The notes below the pieces were generated by a model. The model saw only the letters and a list, made by a program, of their open reading frames with translations. It was not told the origin of the DNA and searched no databases. 18,313 bases of DNA, from the NCBI GenBank assembly GCA_020724325.1, contig DYHC01000005.1, positions 1 to 18,313 of the forward strand, read 5' to 3'. The DNA is from Melioribacter roseus. Lineage in GTDB: Bacteria > Bacteroidota > Ignavibacteria > Ignavibacteriales > Melioribacteraceae. Numbering within the stretch: position 1 is the stretch's first letter; every line of letters begins with the position of its first letter. Below are positions 6,733-14,843 of the stretch, one piece after another. Position numbers and translations under genes: made by a program.

Positions 6733-6748
6733 GGTTTCACGTGGAACG
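6733..6748. promoter_or_regulatory. Second, imperfect parS-like site
   Basis: GGTTTCACGTGGAACG keeps the core TTTCACGTG but has GGAAC in the right arm, giving 13 of 16 matches to the usual consensus. It is a hybrid of the TTTCACGTGAAA and TTCCACGTGGAA versions. It lies 124 bp from the first site and 36 bp before the mnmG start. Confidence 0.65.
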
Positions 6749-6783
6749 GCTCGGTTGAATTAGCTGAATTAGAAAGGAAATCA

Positions 6784-8658
6784 ATGATTTTTTATGATGT
6801 AATTATAGTCGGTGGTGGTCACGCCGGTATAGAAGCGGCGCTATCATCGGCTCAAATGGGTTGTTCAGTAGCTATAATCACAATGGACAAATCTGCTTTG
6901 GGCAGAATGTCTTGCAATCCGGCTATTGGAGGAAGCGCAAAAGGGCATTTAGTGTATGAAATAGATGCTCTTGGTGGATTTATGGGACAAATTGCAGATC
7001 AATCGGGAATTCAATTTCGAACCCTAAATAAATCAAAAGGACCTGCAGTTTGGGCAGGGAGAAGCCAAAATGATAGAACAATATATTCCGAAATAGCCGT
7101 AAAATATGTAACCGATAAACAAAACGTAGAAATAATTGAAGATTCCATTCTGGAAGCCGTTGAAGAAAATAAAAAAATAATTGGCGTAAAAACCCTAAAA
7201 GGAAATGAATATAGTTGTAAAGCCCTAATTGTTTGTTCCGGTACTTTTCTAAATGGACTTATGCACACCGGGCTGCGTTCTACTAAAGGCGGAAGATATG
7301 GTGAAAATCCTTCTGTTGGATTAACAGAGTCATTAGTTAAAATGGGTTTTGAAATGGGACGATTAAAAACCGGAACTCCGCCGCGGCTTAAGAAAAATAC
7401 TATAAACTGGGAAATTCTAGAAGAACAACCCGGAGATATTCCGCCAATTCCTTTTTCAAAAAAAACTTCGAAAGATAATTTTCCCTTTTTACCTCAAATC
7501 AATTGTTATATAACCTATACGGACAATACAGTTCATAAAATTTTAGAAAAAGGATTCGACCGCTCGCCTATGTTCACTGGACTAATTAGTGGAGTCGGTC
7601 CGCGATATTGTCCCTCTATAGAAGATAAGATTAATCGTTTTTCCGACAAAGAGCGTCATCAGCTTTTTTTGGAACCGGAAGGGTTAGATTCGGACCTAAT
7701 TTATATTAATGGATTCTCCACTTCTTTACCCGAGGAAATTCAACTTGAGGCTTTAAGGAAAATTAAAGGTTTAGAAAATGTAGAAATGGTTCGTCCTGGT
7801 TATGCTGTTGAATATGATTACTTTCCACCATATCAAGTTGATTTAACGCTCGAAACAAAAATTATAGAAGGGCTTTATTTTGCCGGACAAATAAATGGAA
7901 CTTCTGGATATGAGGAAGCTGCTGCTCAAGGAATTGTTGCTGGTATAAATGCTGCTCTTAAAATTCAAAAAAGACCAGAGTTCGTTTTGAAAAGAAGCGA
8001 GGCATACATTGGAGTATTGATTGATGACTTGGTAGGGAAATCAACTAACGAACCATATAGAATTTTCACATCCCGCGCAGAACATCGTTTGATTTTACGG
8101 CAGGATAATGCTGATAGACGGTTAATGAAATATGGTTTCGAGTTTGGTCTGATTTCACCAGAGATGTATGATGAGCTTCAAAAGAGAGAAGTACTTATCA
8201 CAAAAACAAAAGACTTTTTGAGTACAACTAAAATTACTCCTTCGGAAGTAAATCCTTATTTAACATCTATAGAAACTAATCCTATAGATAATAGTGAGAT
8301 GATAGAAAAAATTATTAAACGACCTAAAGTTTCAATGAGAGCACTTATTGGGTTTATTGAAAATGCGAAGGAGGAAATTGCAGCTATATTGAACGACAAC
8401 AAGGTAATTGAACAGGTTGAAATTGAAACAAAATACAGCGGATATATTCAACGCCAGACAGAATTAATAGAAAAAATGAATAAGCTTGAGGGCTTGTTAA
8501 TCCCGCTCAATTTTAACTATTCCAATTTGAAATCTATTTCTGCTGAAGGAAGAGAAAAACTTTCCAAAGTAAAGCCGCGTTCAATAGCTCAGGCATCAAG
8601 AATCTCCGGCGTTACACCATCAGATATTTCTGTTTTATTAGTATATTTGAAAAGCTAA
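6784..8658 (+). CDS. mnmG: tRNA uridine-5-carboxymethylaminomethyl(34) synthesis enzyme MnmG (GidA)
   Basis: MnmG is the FAD-dependent partner of MnmE in wobble-uridine modification. The 624-aa length is normal for the long bacterial form. The FAD-binding motif [11 protein letters not shown] is at residues 9-19. Then come [31 protein letters not shown], and the late FAD block [20 protein letters not shown]. The C-terminal helical tRNA/MnmE-binding region is complete (for example [16 protein letters not shown] and [13 protein letters not shown]). It begins 36 bp after the second parS site; the ATG has an AAAGGA-like site before it. rsmG follows closely on the same strand, as in many bacteria. 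Confidence 0.98.
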   Translation: MIFYDVIIVGGGHAGIEAALSSAQMGCSVAIITMDKSALGRMSCNPAIGGSAKGHLVYEIDALGGFMGQIADQSGIQFRTLNKSKGPAVWAGRSQNDRTIYSEIAVKYVTDKQNVEIIEDSILEAVEENKKIIGVKTLKGNEYSCKALIVCSGTFLNGLMHTGLRSTKGGRYGENPSVGLTESLVKMGFEMGRLKTGTPPRLKKNTINWEILEEQPGDIPPIPFSKKTSKDNFPFLPQINCYITYTDNTVHKILEKGFDRSPMFTGLISGVGPRYCPSIEDKINRFSDKERHQLFLEPEGLDSDLIYINGFSTSLPEEIQLEALRKIKGLENVEMVRPGYAVEYDYFPPYQVDLTLETKIIEGLYFAGQINGTSGYEEAAAQGIVAGINAALKIQKRPEFVLKRSEAYIGVLIDDLVGKSTNEPYRIFTSRAEHRLILRQDNADRRLMKYGFEFGLISPEMYDELQKREVLITKTKDFLSTTKITPSEVNPYLTSIETNPIDNSEMIEKIIKRPKVSMRALIGFIENAKEEIAAILNDNKVIEQVEIETKYSGYIQRQTELIEKMNKLEGLLIPLNFNYSNLKSISAEGREKLSKVKPRSIAQASRISGVTPSDISVLLVYLKS

Positions 8659-8669
8659 TTTTAGAGGGT

Positions 8670-9353
8670 TTGTTGGATCTTCAAGGGCACTATCTACGCG
8701 AGCTGAAGATGCTCTTCTGGGAAAATAGTATTAATCCCGACGAATATCAGCTTGAAAGACTTGCAAATTTTGCAATTCTTGTCACTCAAAAAAATTCCAA
8801 AGTTAATTTAATTTCACGCAGAGACATTCCTAAGATTATTGAAAATCACATATTTATTTCTGCATTAGTTTCAGAGTATATTCCTCCTAAAGTAAATCGA
8901 TTTTTAGATATTGGAACCGGAGGCGGATTTCCCGGTATTCCTGTTGCAATAACCAAACCAATGATAAAAGGGGTTCTTGTTGATTCTACTTCGAAAAAGA
9001 TTGATGCTGTTAAAGATTTTATTAGCAAACTAAAACTTAATAATATAGTTGCAGAAAATTTTAGAGTAGAAAGTGACGAGTTTATTCAGAAGTACTCAAA
9101 TTCATTCGACGTTGTAATTAGCAGAGCCACAGTACCATTAATAATTTTATTCCGCTATGCACTTCCGCTAATTAAGGAGAAAGGATTTATTCTTTCTATG
9201 AAAGGCGGAGATTTTAGCGATGAGTTTAAAACCGCCGAGCTTAAATATAAAGCCAACCTGAAAAAATCAACGGTGTTTGAACTAGCATACAAACCCAATA
9301 ATGTTCGAAATGAAAAAGGGAAGAAGCTGATATTGATGGAAATTGTAAAGTAG
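8670..9353 (+). CDS. rsmG: 16S rRNA (guanine(527)-N7)-methyltransferase RsmG (GidB)
   Basis: RsmG methylates G527 of 16S rRNA using S-adenosylmethionine. The SAM-binding motif DIGTGGGFPGIP is plain (from residue 80), preceded by NSKVNLISRRD and followed by SRATVPL and GFILSMKGG, all family hallmarks. Length is normal at up to 227 aa. The start is uncertain: TTG codons at 8670 and 8673 follow AGAGGG (8663-8668), while the first ATG is at 8709 and would give MLFWENSINPDEY, a normal family start, for 214 aa. The gene follows mnmG by 11 to 50 bp, so the two are probably cotranscribed. Confidence 0.96.
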   Translation: MLDLQGHYLRELKMLFWENSINPDEYQLERLANFAILVTQKNSKVNLISRRDIPKIIENHIFISALVSEYIPPKVNRFLDIGTGGGFPGIPVAITKPMIKGVLVDSTSKKIDAVKDFISKLKLNNIVAENFRVESDEFIQKYSNSFDVVISRATVPLIILFRYALPLIKEKGFILSMKGGDFSDEFKTAELKYKANLKKSTVFELAYKPNNVRNEKGKKLILMEIVK

Positions 9354-9470
9354 ATTCAGCCGGGTAAAATTTAACACTGAAAACTAATCCCAATACTTTT
9401 CTGATTCTTTACCGCTATCAAGTTTTTAAGAGATCAATTATTTATTTTTCATATCAATAATCCAAATAAA

Positions 9471-10586
9471 ATGAAAAGCCAAAAGTTTCTTCAGTATCCA
9501 CCGGAAAGGGATATCGTATTTATACTTGGAGCTGGAGCTTCAAGACCGGACGGTGTACCGCTTCAAAGGGATACTTTACCAATGATAATAGCTCACAATA
9601 TTCCCGAAATTGAAAATTCCGAGATAGGGAAAATAGTTATTGAGTTTATTAAGGATAATTTTGAGTTTAATGCCATTACAAATCAGTTCCCGCAGCTTGA
9701 AGCTGTATTTGGATTCTTGGATTATTTTATTCAACAGAACGAAAGTCTAAACGTTAAATACACCAACCAACGGCTTCGAGAAATAAGAGAATATCTAATT
9801 AAGCTGATTCATTATGTTGTAAATCTGCAGACAGATAAAACAAGCCGCTATTATCAGATTTTCTGGAATTCGATTATCCAAAAGAATCCGAATACATCAA
9901 TTATAACACTTAATTATGATACTTTACTGGAGCAGGCGTTCGATCACCTCTTTAAGAAAGTCGGCTATATCGATTATTGTTTACAGTTTATGAATTATGA
10001 AAAACTTCCTCAGTTGAATCAATATAATTTCTGGGTAAATCCTAGAGAACCGGTTGTTGTTGATGAGGAAGAGAACCCGATTCCTTTCAAAATCCTTAAA
10101 CTTCACGGAAGCCTTAACTGGAAATACTGTAATTGCTGCAATCAAACATTGCTTACACCGTGGGATCGGAAAATTGATCTTAATAAAGGCAAGTTTCTTG
10201 GTTATACTTATCCTGAAAAATTAGAATATGAATTCATCTGCCCGATTGATGGAACAGAATTTCAAACATTAATTATGCCCCCAAGTTATCTTAAGTTTCT
10301 TAGTCATCCGGTAATTGCACAATTGATGACCGAGTCCTCAAGAGAAATTAGGAATGCAAAAAAAATTGTTTTTGTTGGATACTCTCTTTCTAATGCGGAT
10401 ATTCATATAAAAGCATTGTTGAAAAAACATATTACGACCGATACAGAATTGATTGTTATCAATCCGAAGAAGAAGGAGTCTTTAGAACTTAATTATAAAT
10501 CACTCAGCCGTAATGCAAAATTTATCGACAGCCGTTTTGAAGATTATGTTCAAAACTCCGAATTAACCGACCTGATATTTTCATAA
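9471..10586 (+). CDS. SIR2-like domain protein, possible NAD-cleaving enzyme
   Basis: A 371-aa protein with a divergent Sir2 (sirtuin-like Rossmann) fold. The NAD-binding loop is FILGAGASRPDGVP (from residue 17). Next come ITLNYDTLLEQAF (about 145-158), the catalytic-type histidine in LKLHGSLNW (about 213), and the late Rossmann strand FVGYSLSNADIHIKALLKK. A cysteine module follows the His: CNCC and then a single CPIDGTEF, so one expected zinc ligand of the canonical C-x2-C pair is replaced by Asp. Such SIR2-like proteins include defence NADases (as in Thoeris or Sir2-Argonaute pairs), but some are of unknown function. No defence partner is adjacent: rsmG precedes it and trmB follows after a repeat-rich gap. 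I would not assign a substrate. Confidence 0.8.
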   Translation: MKSQKFLQYPPERDIVFILGAGASRPDGVPLQRDTLPMIIAHNIPEIENSEIGKIVIEFIKDNFEFNAITNQFPQLEAVFGFLDYFIQQNESLNVKYTNQRLREIREYLIKLIHYVVNLQTDKTSRYYQIFWNSIIQKNPNTSIITLNYDTLLEQAFDHLFKKVGYIDYCLQFMNYEKLPQLNQYNFWVNPREPVVVDEEENPIPFKILKLHGSLNWKYCNCCNQTLLTPWDRKIDLNKGKFLGYTYPEKLEYEFICPIDGTEFQTLIMPPSYLKFLSHPVIAQLMTESSREIRNAKKIVFVGYSLSNADIHIKALLKKHITTDTELIVINPKKKESLELNYKSLSRNAKFIDSRFEDYVQNSELTDLIFS

Positions 10587-10713
10587 ACTTCTGTTGATTA
10601 CTTATCCCAAATTATCTTTAATCTGTAATTTGATAATGGAATTATTTAGAGTCGAACCAAAACCTTGAAGGTTAAGAGTTGTTATTTATTTCCTCATGAC
10701 TTGCAAGGTTGTT

Positions 10714-10873
10714 GATTCTTCAGTCATACCGACTGTGTCGGTATTACTTCAGAATGACAGGGTAAAAAGTGTACTGTCATTCTGAGCCGAACGAAGTGAG
10801 GCGAAGAATCTATGCGTAGTTCCTCAGTCACTTCGTTCCTTCGGAATGACTATTCTCGTCCCGCTTTGCGGGA
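10714..10873. repeat. Cluster of nested palindromic (REP-like) repeats
   Basis: The 484-bp gap before trmB has no gene but is full of hairpins. GATTCTTC (10714-10721) pairs with GAAGAATC (10803-10810). Inside are ATACCGAC-tgt-GTCGGTAT (10726-10744) and TCAGAATGACAG (10749-10760) with CTGTCATTCTGA (10774-10785). A second overlapping arm pair is GAACGAAGTGA (10789-10799) with TCACTTCGTTC (10828-10838), enclosed by GTCATTC and GAATGAC. TCCCGC-ttt-GCGGGA (10859-10873) follows. The GTCATTCTGAG...GAAGAATC wording is familiar from dispersed intergenic repeats in many bacteria. It may also serve as a transcription end for the Sir2-like gene. Confidence 0.75.
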
Positions 10874-11070
10874 TTCGAAGTGTTATTTCTGAATTTTTTT
10901 GTGACTTCGTGTTTTAGTGGCTAAGGCTTTTTATACTTATGCGCAACATCAGCTTATTAATTTTATTTTCGAGACAACCTTGACTGACCCATCCGGTCAT
11001 TTCTAAATTTTAAGAACCAATCCGGTTTGCTAATTATTAGTATTTTTACGTCAAAAAAAATAATTGAAAG

Positions 11071-11715
11071 ATGCCGCGTAAAAAACATATTAAGATTGCT
11101 GAAGTAAAAAATTTTAGCAACGTGTTTAATTATAAGGATGAGAACGTATTCAAGAAAATCTGCAATTACTTTGGACATAAATCGGGATATACATTAGAGC
11201 TTGGATGCGGACAGGGTGATTACACAATAAACTTAGCCAGACTTCACCCTCGAACAAAATTTATTGGAGTTGATAGAAAACCATCGCGTATCTATGACGG
11301 AGCTAAACACTCGAATGAAATTAAAATTACAAATGTTGGATTTCTTGTAGGATACGCAGAGCTCCTTGCGGAAATATTACCACCCTCATGTGTTGATGAA
11401 ATCTGGATTACATTCCCCGATCCCTATCCGAGACGGAGCAGTATGAAAAAACGACTTACTCATCCAAGGTTCCTGGCAATCTATAAAAAAATTCTGAAGA
11501 CGGGCGGAATAGTTAGTTTAAAAACCGATGACGAGACTCTCTATCATTATACTTTAAAAGTTGTTAATGAGTTAGGACTAAAATTGATTAAAGAGAGCAG
11601 CGACTTATACAATAACAATATACTTACCGAAGAAGAAAAGATCCTTACGAAATACGAACGCAAGCACCTGGCTGATGGGAAGAAAATTAAACTGGTAAGA
11701 TTCGCATTTTTATAA
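11071..11715 (+). CDS. trmB: tRNA (guanine(46)-N7)-methyltransferase TrmB
   Basis: TrmB makes N7-methylguanosine 46 in the variable loop of tRNAs from SAM. The 214-aa protein has the SAM motif LELGCGQGDYTINLA (from residue 43), FIGVDRKPSRI, the signature ITFPDPYPRRSSMKKRLTHP (usually FPDPWPKKRHHKRR), and the C-terminal TKYERKHLADGKKIKLVRF, which matches the family's T-x-YE-x-K-F-x5-G block. Tyr replaces the usual Trp of DPWPK, a tolerated change. No strong Shine-Dalgarno precedes the ATG. It is a fourth RNA-modification gene in the window, separated from rsmG by the Sir2-like gene. Confidence 0.95.
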   Translation: MPRKKHIKIAEVKNFSNVFNYKDENVFKKICNYFGHKSGYTLELGCGQGDYTINLARLHPRTKFIGVDRKPSRIYDGAKHSNEIKITNVGFLVGYAELLAEILPPSCVDEIWITFPDPYPRRSSMKKRLTHPRFLAIYKKILKTGGIVSLKTDDETLYHYTLKVVNELGLKLIKESSDLYNNNILTEEEKILTKYERKHLADGKKIKLVRFAFL

Positions 11716-11836
11716 CTATTCTTAAAAAACTATAAGGCATGTGCTGCGGCTTTAACAGATTAACGGGATAAAAAACCATTTTCTATAATCTCCATTAACG
11801 TTGTAAAATTCTAAATCTACATTACACTCACCTTGC

Positions 11837-11883
11837 CTCAAAATAAAACCCAACCACTTTTCTACAGTTAGATTTATTTTGAG
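11837..11883. repeat. Perfect 11-bp inverted repeat upstream of the DUF433 gene
   Basis: CTCAAAATAAA (11837-11847) and TTTATTTTGAG (11873-11883) are perfect reverse complements with 25 bases between. It lies about 90 bp before the DUF433 start, in the 256-bp gap after trmB. It could be a trmB terminator-like hairpin, though without a U-tract, or a regulatory site of the toxin-antitoxin pair. Confidence 0.4.
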
Positions 11884-11971
11884 TCAATCCAAAACTAGTT
11901 AACCACAATTGTTAAATTGACTGAAAATTTTTATTAGCTTAAATTTAGTCTAACATTTATTAGGAAATAAA

Positions 11972-12202
11972 ATGGAATTATCGGATAGAATCACAATAGA
12001 TCAAAATATCTGTAATGGAAAGCCTGTCATCAGAGACAAAAGAATTACTGTTCAAACCATTATCGAATTTTTATCAGCTGGCGAAACTAACGAAGAAATT
12101 CTTAAACAATATCCATCGCTAGAACCAGAGGATATTAAAGCTTGCTTGTTGTTTGCTTCTAAAATTATGGATAGAAATTACATCTTAAGGCATGTCTCCT
12201 AA
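11972..12202 (+). CDS. DUF433 family antitoxin-like protein
   Basis: A 76-aa protein with the standard DUF433 pattern: RITIDQNICNGKPVIRDKRI, then TVQTIIEFLSAGETNEEIL and YPSLEPEDIKACLLFA. The last two parts form a helix-turn-helix. DUF433 proteins commonly pair with DUF5615 PIN-like proteins and are regarded as their antitoxins. The next gene is exactly such a partner, overlapping or directly abutting. An AGGAAA-type site precedes the ATG. It probably binds DNA and autoregulates; that is inference from the family. Confidence 0.92.
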   Translation: MELSDRITIDQNICNGKPVIRDKRITVQTIIEFLSAGETNEEILKQYPSLEPEDIKACLLFASKIMDRNYILRHVS

Positions 12203-12545
12203 AATGAAAAAATATCTTATTGATGCTAATTTGCCTTATTACTTTTCACTTTGGAACGCTGAACCATTTATCCATCTTAAGGATATTAACGACTCTTGGA
12301 CAGACCAGCAAATCTGGAACTATGCTAAAGAAAATAACCTTACTATTATATCTAAAGATGCCGATTTCTCTAATCGTATAATTATCAGTCCTCCTCCACC
12401 TAAAGTAATTCATGTTCGATTTGGCAATATCAAATTCAATGATTTTTTTAAAATCCTTACTGATAACTGGAACGAAATTGAAAACCTTAGCAATAATTAT
12501 AAACTTGTTAATGTCTTTATAGATAGAATCGAAGGTGTTAGCTAG
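12192..12545 (+). CDS. DUF5615 PIN-like toxin (putative RNase)
   Basis: A PIN-like protein of 113 to 117 aa. Acidic positions of the family are visible in KKYLIDANLPYY and IISKDADFSNR, with PPPKVIHVRFGN near the end of the core. DUF5615 proteins are small PIN-fold proteins thought to be toxins of type II systems with a DUF433 antitoxin. The ATG at 12192 overlaps the antitoxin gene by 11 bp; the ATG at 12204, just after its stop, gives the more usual MKKYLIDAN start. Either fits translational coupling. Both genes look intact. Confidence 0.9.
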   Translation: MSPKMKKYLIDANLPYYFSLWNAEPFIHLKDINDSWTDQQIWNYAKENNLTIISKDADFSNRIIISPPPPKVIHVRFGNIKFNDFFKILTDNWNEIENLSNNYKLVNVFIDRIEGVS

Positions 12546-12605
12546 ACCTTATAAAAAAACTTTACAATTCGGTATGCCGTTTACACTTAACTGTATAATT
12601 ACAAA

Positions 12606-12902
12606 ATGACGACTCTTATTAACTTAATTGGCGGACAAACTGTCCCTAACCTTATTGCGCAAAAATATATTAATCAGGATAATATCCTTCTGCTTTATAC
12701 TATGGACTCTATAAAACAAAAGGATTGCTACAAATCTGTCTCTTCTCATATAACATTTTCAGAATGTGAAATCGAACCGCACAATTTCTATCAAATTCAA
12801 AAAGTAATATCTGCCTTTATTGATTCCAATAGTAGTGATAATATCATCTTGAACTTTGCCGTACTCATTTGCACAAATCTGGAGATAAAACAATTTGGAT
12901 AA
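12606..12902 (+). pseudogene. Truncated CARF domain, Card1/Can2-like (DUF1887) N-terminus
   Basis: A 98-codon frame whose start (TLINLIGGQTVPNLIAQKYI) and strand LLLYTMDSIKQ closely resemble the CARF domain opening of Card1/Can2 (DUF1887) proteins, the cyclic-oligoadenylate-activated nucleases of type III CRISPR systems. The segment FIDSNSSDNIILNF corresponds to the strand that in those proteins runs into a GGTK-type ligand-binding motif. Here it changes to AVLICTNLEIKQFG and stops, so the binding loop and the whole nuclease domain are missing. The cysteine-synthase-like gene begins ten bases later, which marks the deletion point. Probably a dead fragment; a small CARF-only protein is less likely. 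No CRISPR repeats are in the window. Family call from memory of the motif pattern. Confidence 0.55.
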
Positions 12903-12911
12903 AATTTCAAA

Positions 12912-13865
12912 ATGAAAATTAGCAATACGGTTTTGAATGCAATCGGAAATACTTCGCTGGTTCAATTGAAAAATGTTGTTCCTGAGGGATGTGCTGATAT
13001 TTATGTTAAGCTCGAATGGGAAAATCCAACCGGCAGCATGAAAGACCGAATGGCTCAAAGTATGATTTCGAAAGCAGAAGAAGATGGACGATTAAAACCA
13101 GGCTTCACAATAGTTGAATACACAGGAGGAAGCACCGGAATTTCTCTTGCTTTAATTTGTGTTGCTAAAGGTTATCGACTTCACATAATTACTTCGGATG
13201 CATTCAGCAAAGAAAAACTAAATCAGATGGCTGCCTTTGGAGCAGAGCTCACAATTATTCCAAGCGAAGGAGGGAAAACAACTAAAAATCTGATTCTTAA
13301 AATGATTGAAACAGCAAAAGAATTTAGCAAAGAACCAAATACATATTGGACCGATCAACTGAATAATATAGATAGTATTTCCGGTTACTTTCCATTAGCC
13401 GATGAAATATGGAATCAAACAAACGAAAAGTTAAATGCGTTTGTTCAATGCGTTGGAACGGCTGCTTCCTCTCGCGGAGTTGCAACAATATTAAAACGTT
13501 ACAACAATAAAATAAAAATTGTAGTTGTTGAGCCCGAAGAATCTGCAGTATTATCGGGCGGTCAGCCCGGTCCGCATAAAATAGAAGGAGTTGGAATTGG
13601 TTATATTCCACCGCTCTGGGAACCAAATTTGGCAGATGAAATTATTGCTGTAAAAACAGAAGACGCTAAAGAGATGGCTAGAAGATTAGCACGAGAAGAA
13701 GGATTGTTTGCCGGAACATCTTCCGGGGCTAATGTTATTGCTGCTATTAAAATTGGTGAACAGTTAGGTCCAAACGCAACTGTTGTTACTTTAATGGTAG
13801 ATTCTGGACTTAAATACCTAAGCACAGATGTATATAAGAAATATTTTCAAAGCAATTTTATTTGA
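12912..13865 (+). CDS. Cysteine-synthase-like PLP-dependent enzyme (CysK/CBS fold, variant motifs)
   Basis: A 317-aa fold-type II PLP enzyme. The Schiff-base lysine is K44 in NPTGSMKDRMA, and late motifs AVLSGGQPGPHKIEGVGIGY, GLFAGTSSGANV and VDSGLKYLST all fit O-acetylserine sulfhydrylase or cystathionine beta-synthase. Two active-site motifs differ from CysK. The substrate loop is EYTGGSTGISLA (about 69-80) instead of EPTSGNTGIALA, and the PLP-phosphate loop is GTAASSRGVAT instead of GTGGTITG. So it is probably an amino-acid synthase or lyase of this fold, but the substrate may differ. The start follows the truncated CARF frame by nine bases, with no Shine-Dalgarno. I leave the symbol empty for that reason. 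Confidence 0.85.
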   Translation: MKISNTVLNAIGNTSLVQLKNVVPEGCADIYVKLEWENPTGSMKDRMAQSMISKAEEDGRLKPGFTIVEYTGGSTGISLALICVAKGYRLHIITSDAFSKEKLNQMAAFGAELTIIPSEGGKTTKNLILKMIETAKEFSKEPNTYWTDQLNNIDSISGYFPLADEIWNQTNEKLNAFVQCVGTAASSRGVATILKRYNNKIKIVVVEPEESAVLSGGQPGPHKIEGVGIGYIPPLWEPNLADEIIAVKTEDAKEMARRLAREEGLFAGTSSGANVIAAIKIGEQLGPNATVVTLMVDSGLKYLSTDVYKKYFQSNFI

Positions 13866-13891
13866 TTAAGAAATAACCGAAAGGAAAACAA

Positions 13892-14809
13892 ATGACTCAC
13901 AAACAAAATATTATTCCCAACCTTTGGTTTGATAAGAATGCCGAAGAAGCAGTTAATTTTTATAAGACTCTTTTTAATAATGTTAAAGTAGGAAGGATAG
14001 CAAGATATAATAAAGAAGGATTTGAAATTCATGGCAGACCAGAGGGATCAGTTATGACAATTGAATTTGAAATTGAAGGGATAAAATTTATTGCCCTTAA
14101 CGGCGGCCCGGTTTTCAAATTTACGCCGGCAGTTTCATTTTATGTTTATTGTGGCTTTGAAAATGAAATTGAAAAACTCTATAACAAATTATCAGAAGAT
14201 GGAATGGTAATGATGACGCTTGATAAATATGATTGGAGCAGTAAATATGCATGGGTTCAAGATAAATTTGGTGTTTCGTGGCAGCTGGATGTTGATACAA
14301 TCAACTCGCAACAGAAAATTCTGCCGTCACTTCTTTTTGCTAATGAAAAGTTTGCAAGAGTTAAAGAAGCGGTTGGTTTTTATCATTCTATTTTTCCAAA
14401 CTCAAAAGTAATAATGGAATCCCCTTATGATAAATCTGCAAACGTGCCAGAAGGAACTTTGCTGTTTGCTCAATTTAGTTTAAACGGCTTTTTATTTAAT
14501 GCAATGAGCAGCAATATAAAACACGATTTTGATTTTAATGAATCATTCTCATTTATAGTGAACTGCATATCGCAAGAAGATATTGATAATTATTGGAATA
14601 AACTTTCTTCCGGAGGAGACCCTCAAGCTCAAGCTTGCGGCTGGCTTAAAGACAAATTCGGTGTATCCTGGCAGATTGTTCCCGAAGAACTATTCGCAAT
14701 GCTGCAAGATTCTGATAAAAATAAAGTAGAGCGTGTTACTAAAGAATTTCTTGCTATGAAAAAATTTGATTTAGCAAAGTTACGTGCTGCATTCGAAGGG
14801 AAAAACTGA
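13892..14809 (+). CDS. Two-domain PhnB/VOC-fold protein
   Basis: A 305-aa protein made of two tandem PhnB-like (glyoxalase/VOC fold) domains, about residues 5-135 and 145-270. Each opens in the same way (IIPNLWFDKNAEEAVNFYKT; ILPSLLFANEKF then AVGFYHSIF) and closes with DKFGVSWQ. A charged helical tail of about 35 residues follows. PhnB-type proteins are often annotated as 3-demethylubiquinone methyltransferase-like, without proof of that activity; no substrate can be given. AAGGA at 13881-13885 is a good ribosome binding site. It is followed after 34 bp by an SRPBCC gene, and PhnB/SRPBCC neighbours are common in bacteria, so the two probably form an operon. Confidence 0.9.
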   Translation: MTHKQNIIPNLWFDKNAEEAVNFYKTLFNNVKVGRIARYNKEGFEIHGRPEGSVMTIEFEIEGIKFIALNGGPVFKFTPAVSFYVYCGFENEIEKLYNKLSEDGMVMMTLDKYDWSSKYAWVQDKFGVSWQLDVDTINSQQKILPSLLFANEKFARVKEAVGFYHSIFPNSKVIMESPYDKSANVPEGTLLFAQFSLNGFLFNAMSSNIKHDFDFNESFSFIVNCISQEDIDNYWNKLSSGGDPQAQACGWLKDKFGVSWQIVPEELFAMLQDSDKNKVERVTKEFLAMKKFDLAKLRAAFEGKN

Positions 14810-14843
14810 AAAGGCAAAACAATTCTATAAGTTGGGAGACCGA

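Noticed and set aside
14784..14843. Longer start for the SRPBCC protein
   Set aside because: It would overlap the PhnB/VOC gene, and a clear GGGAG site points to the ATG at 14844.
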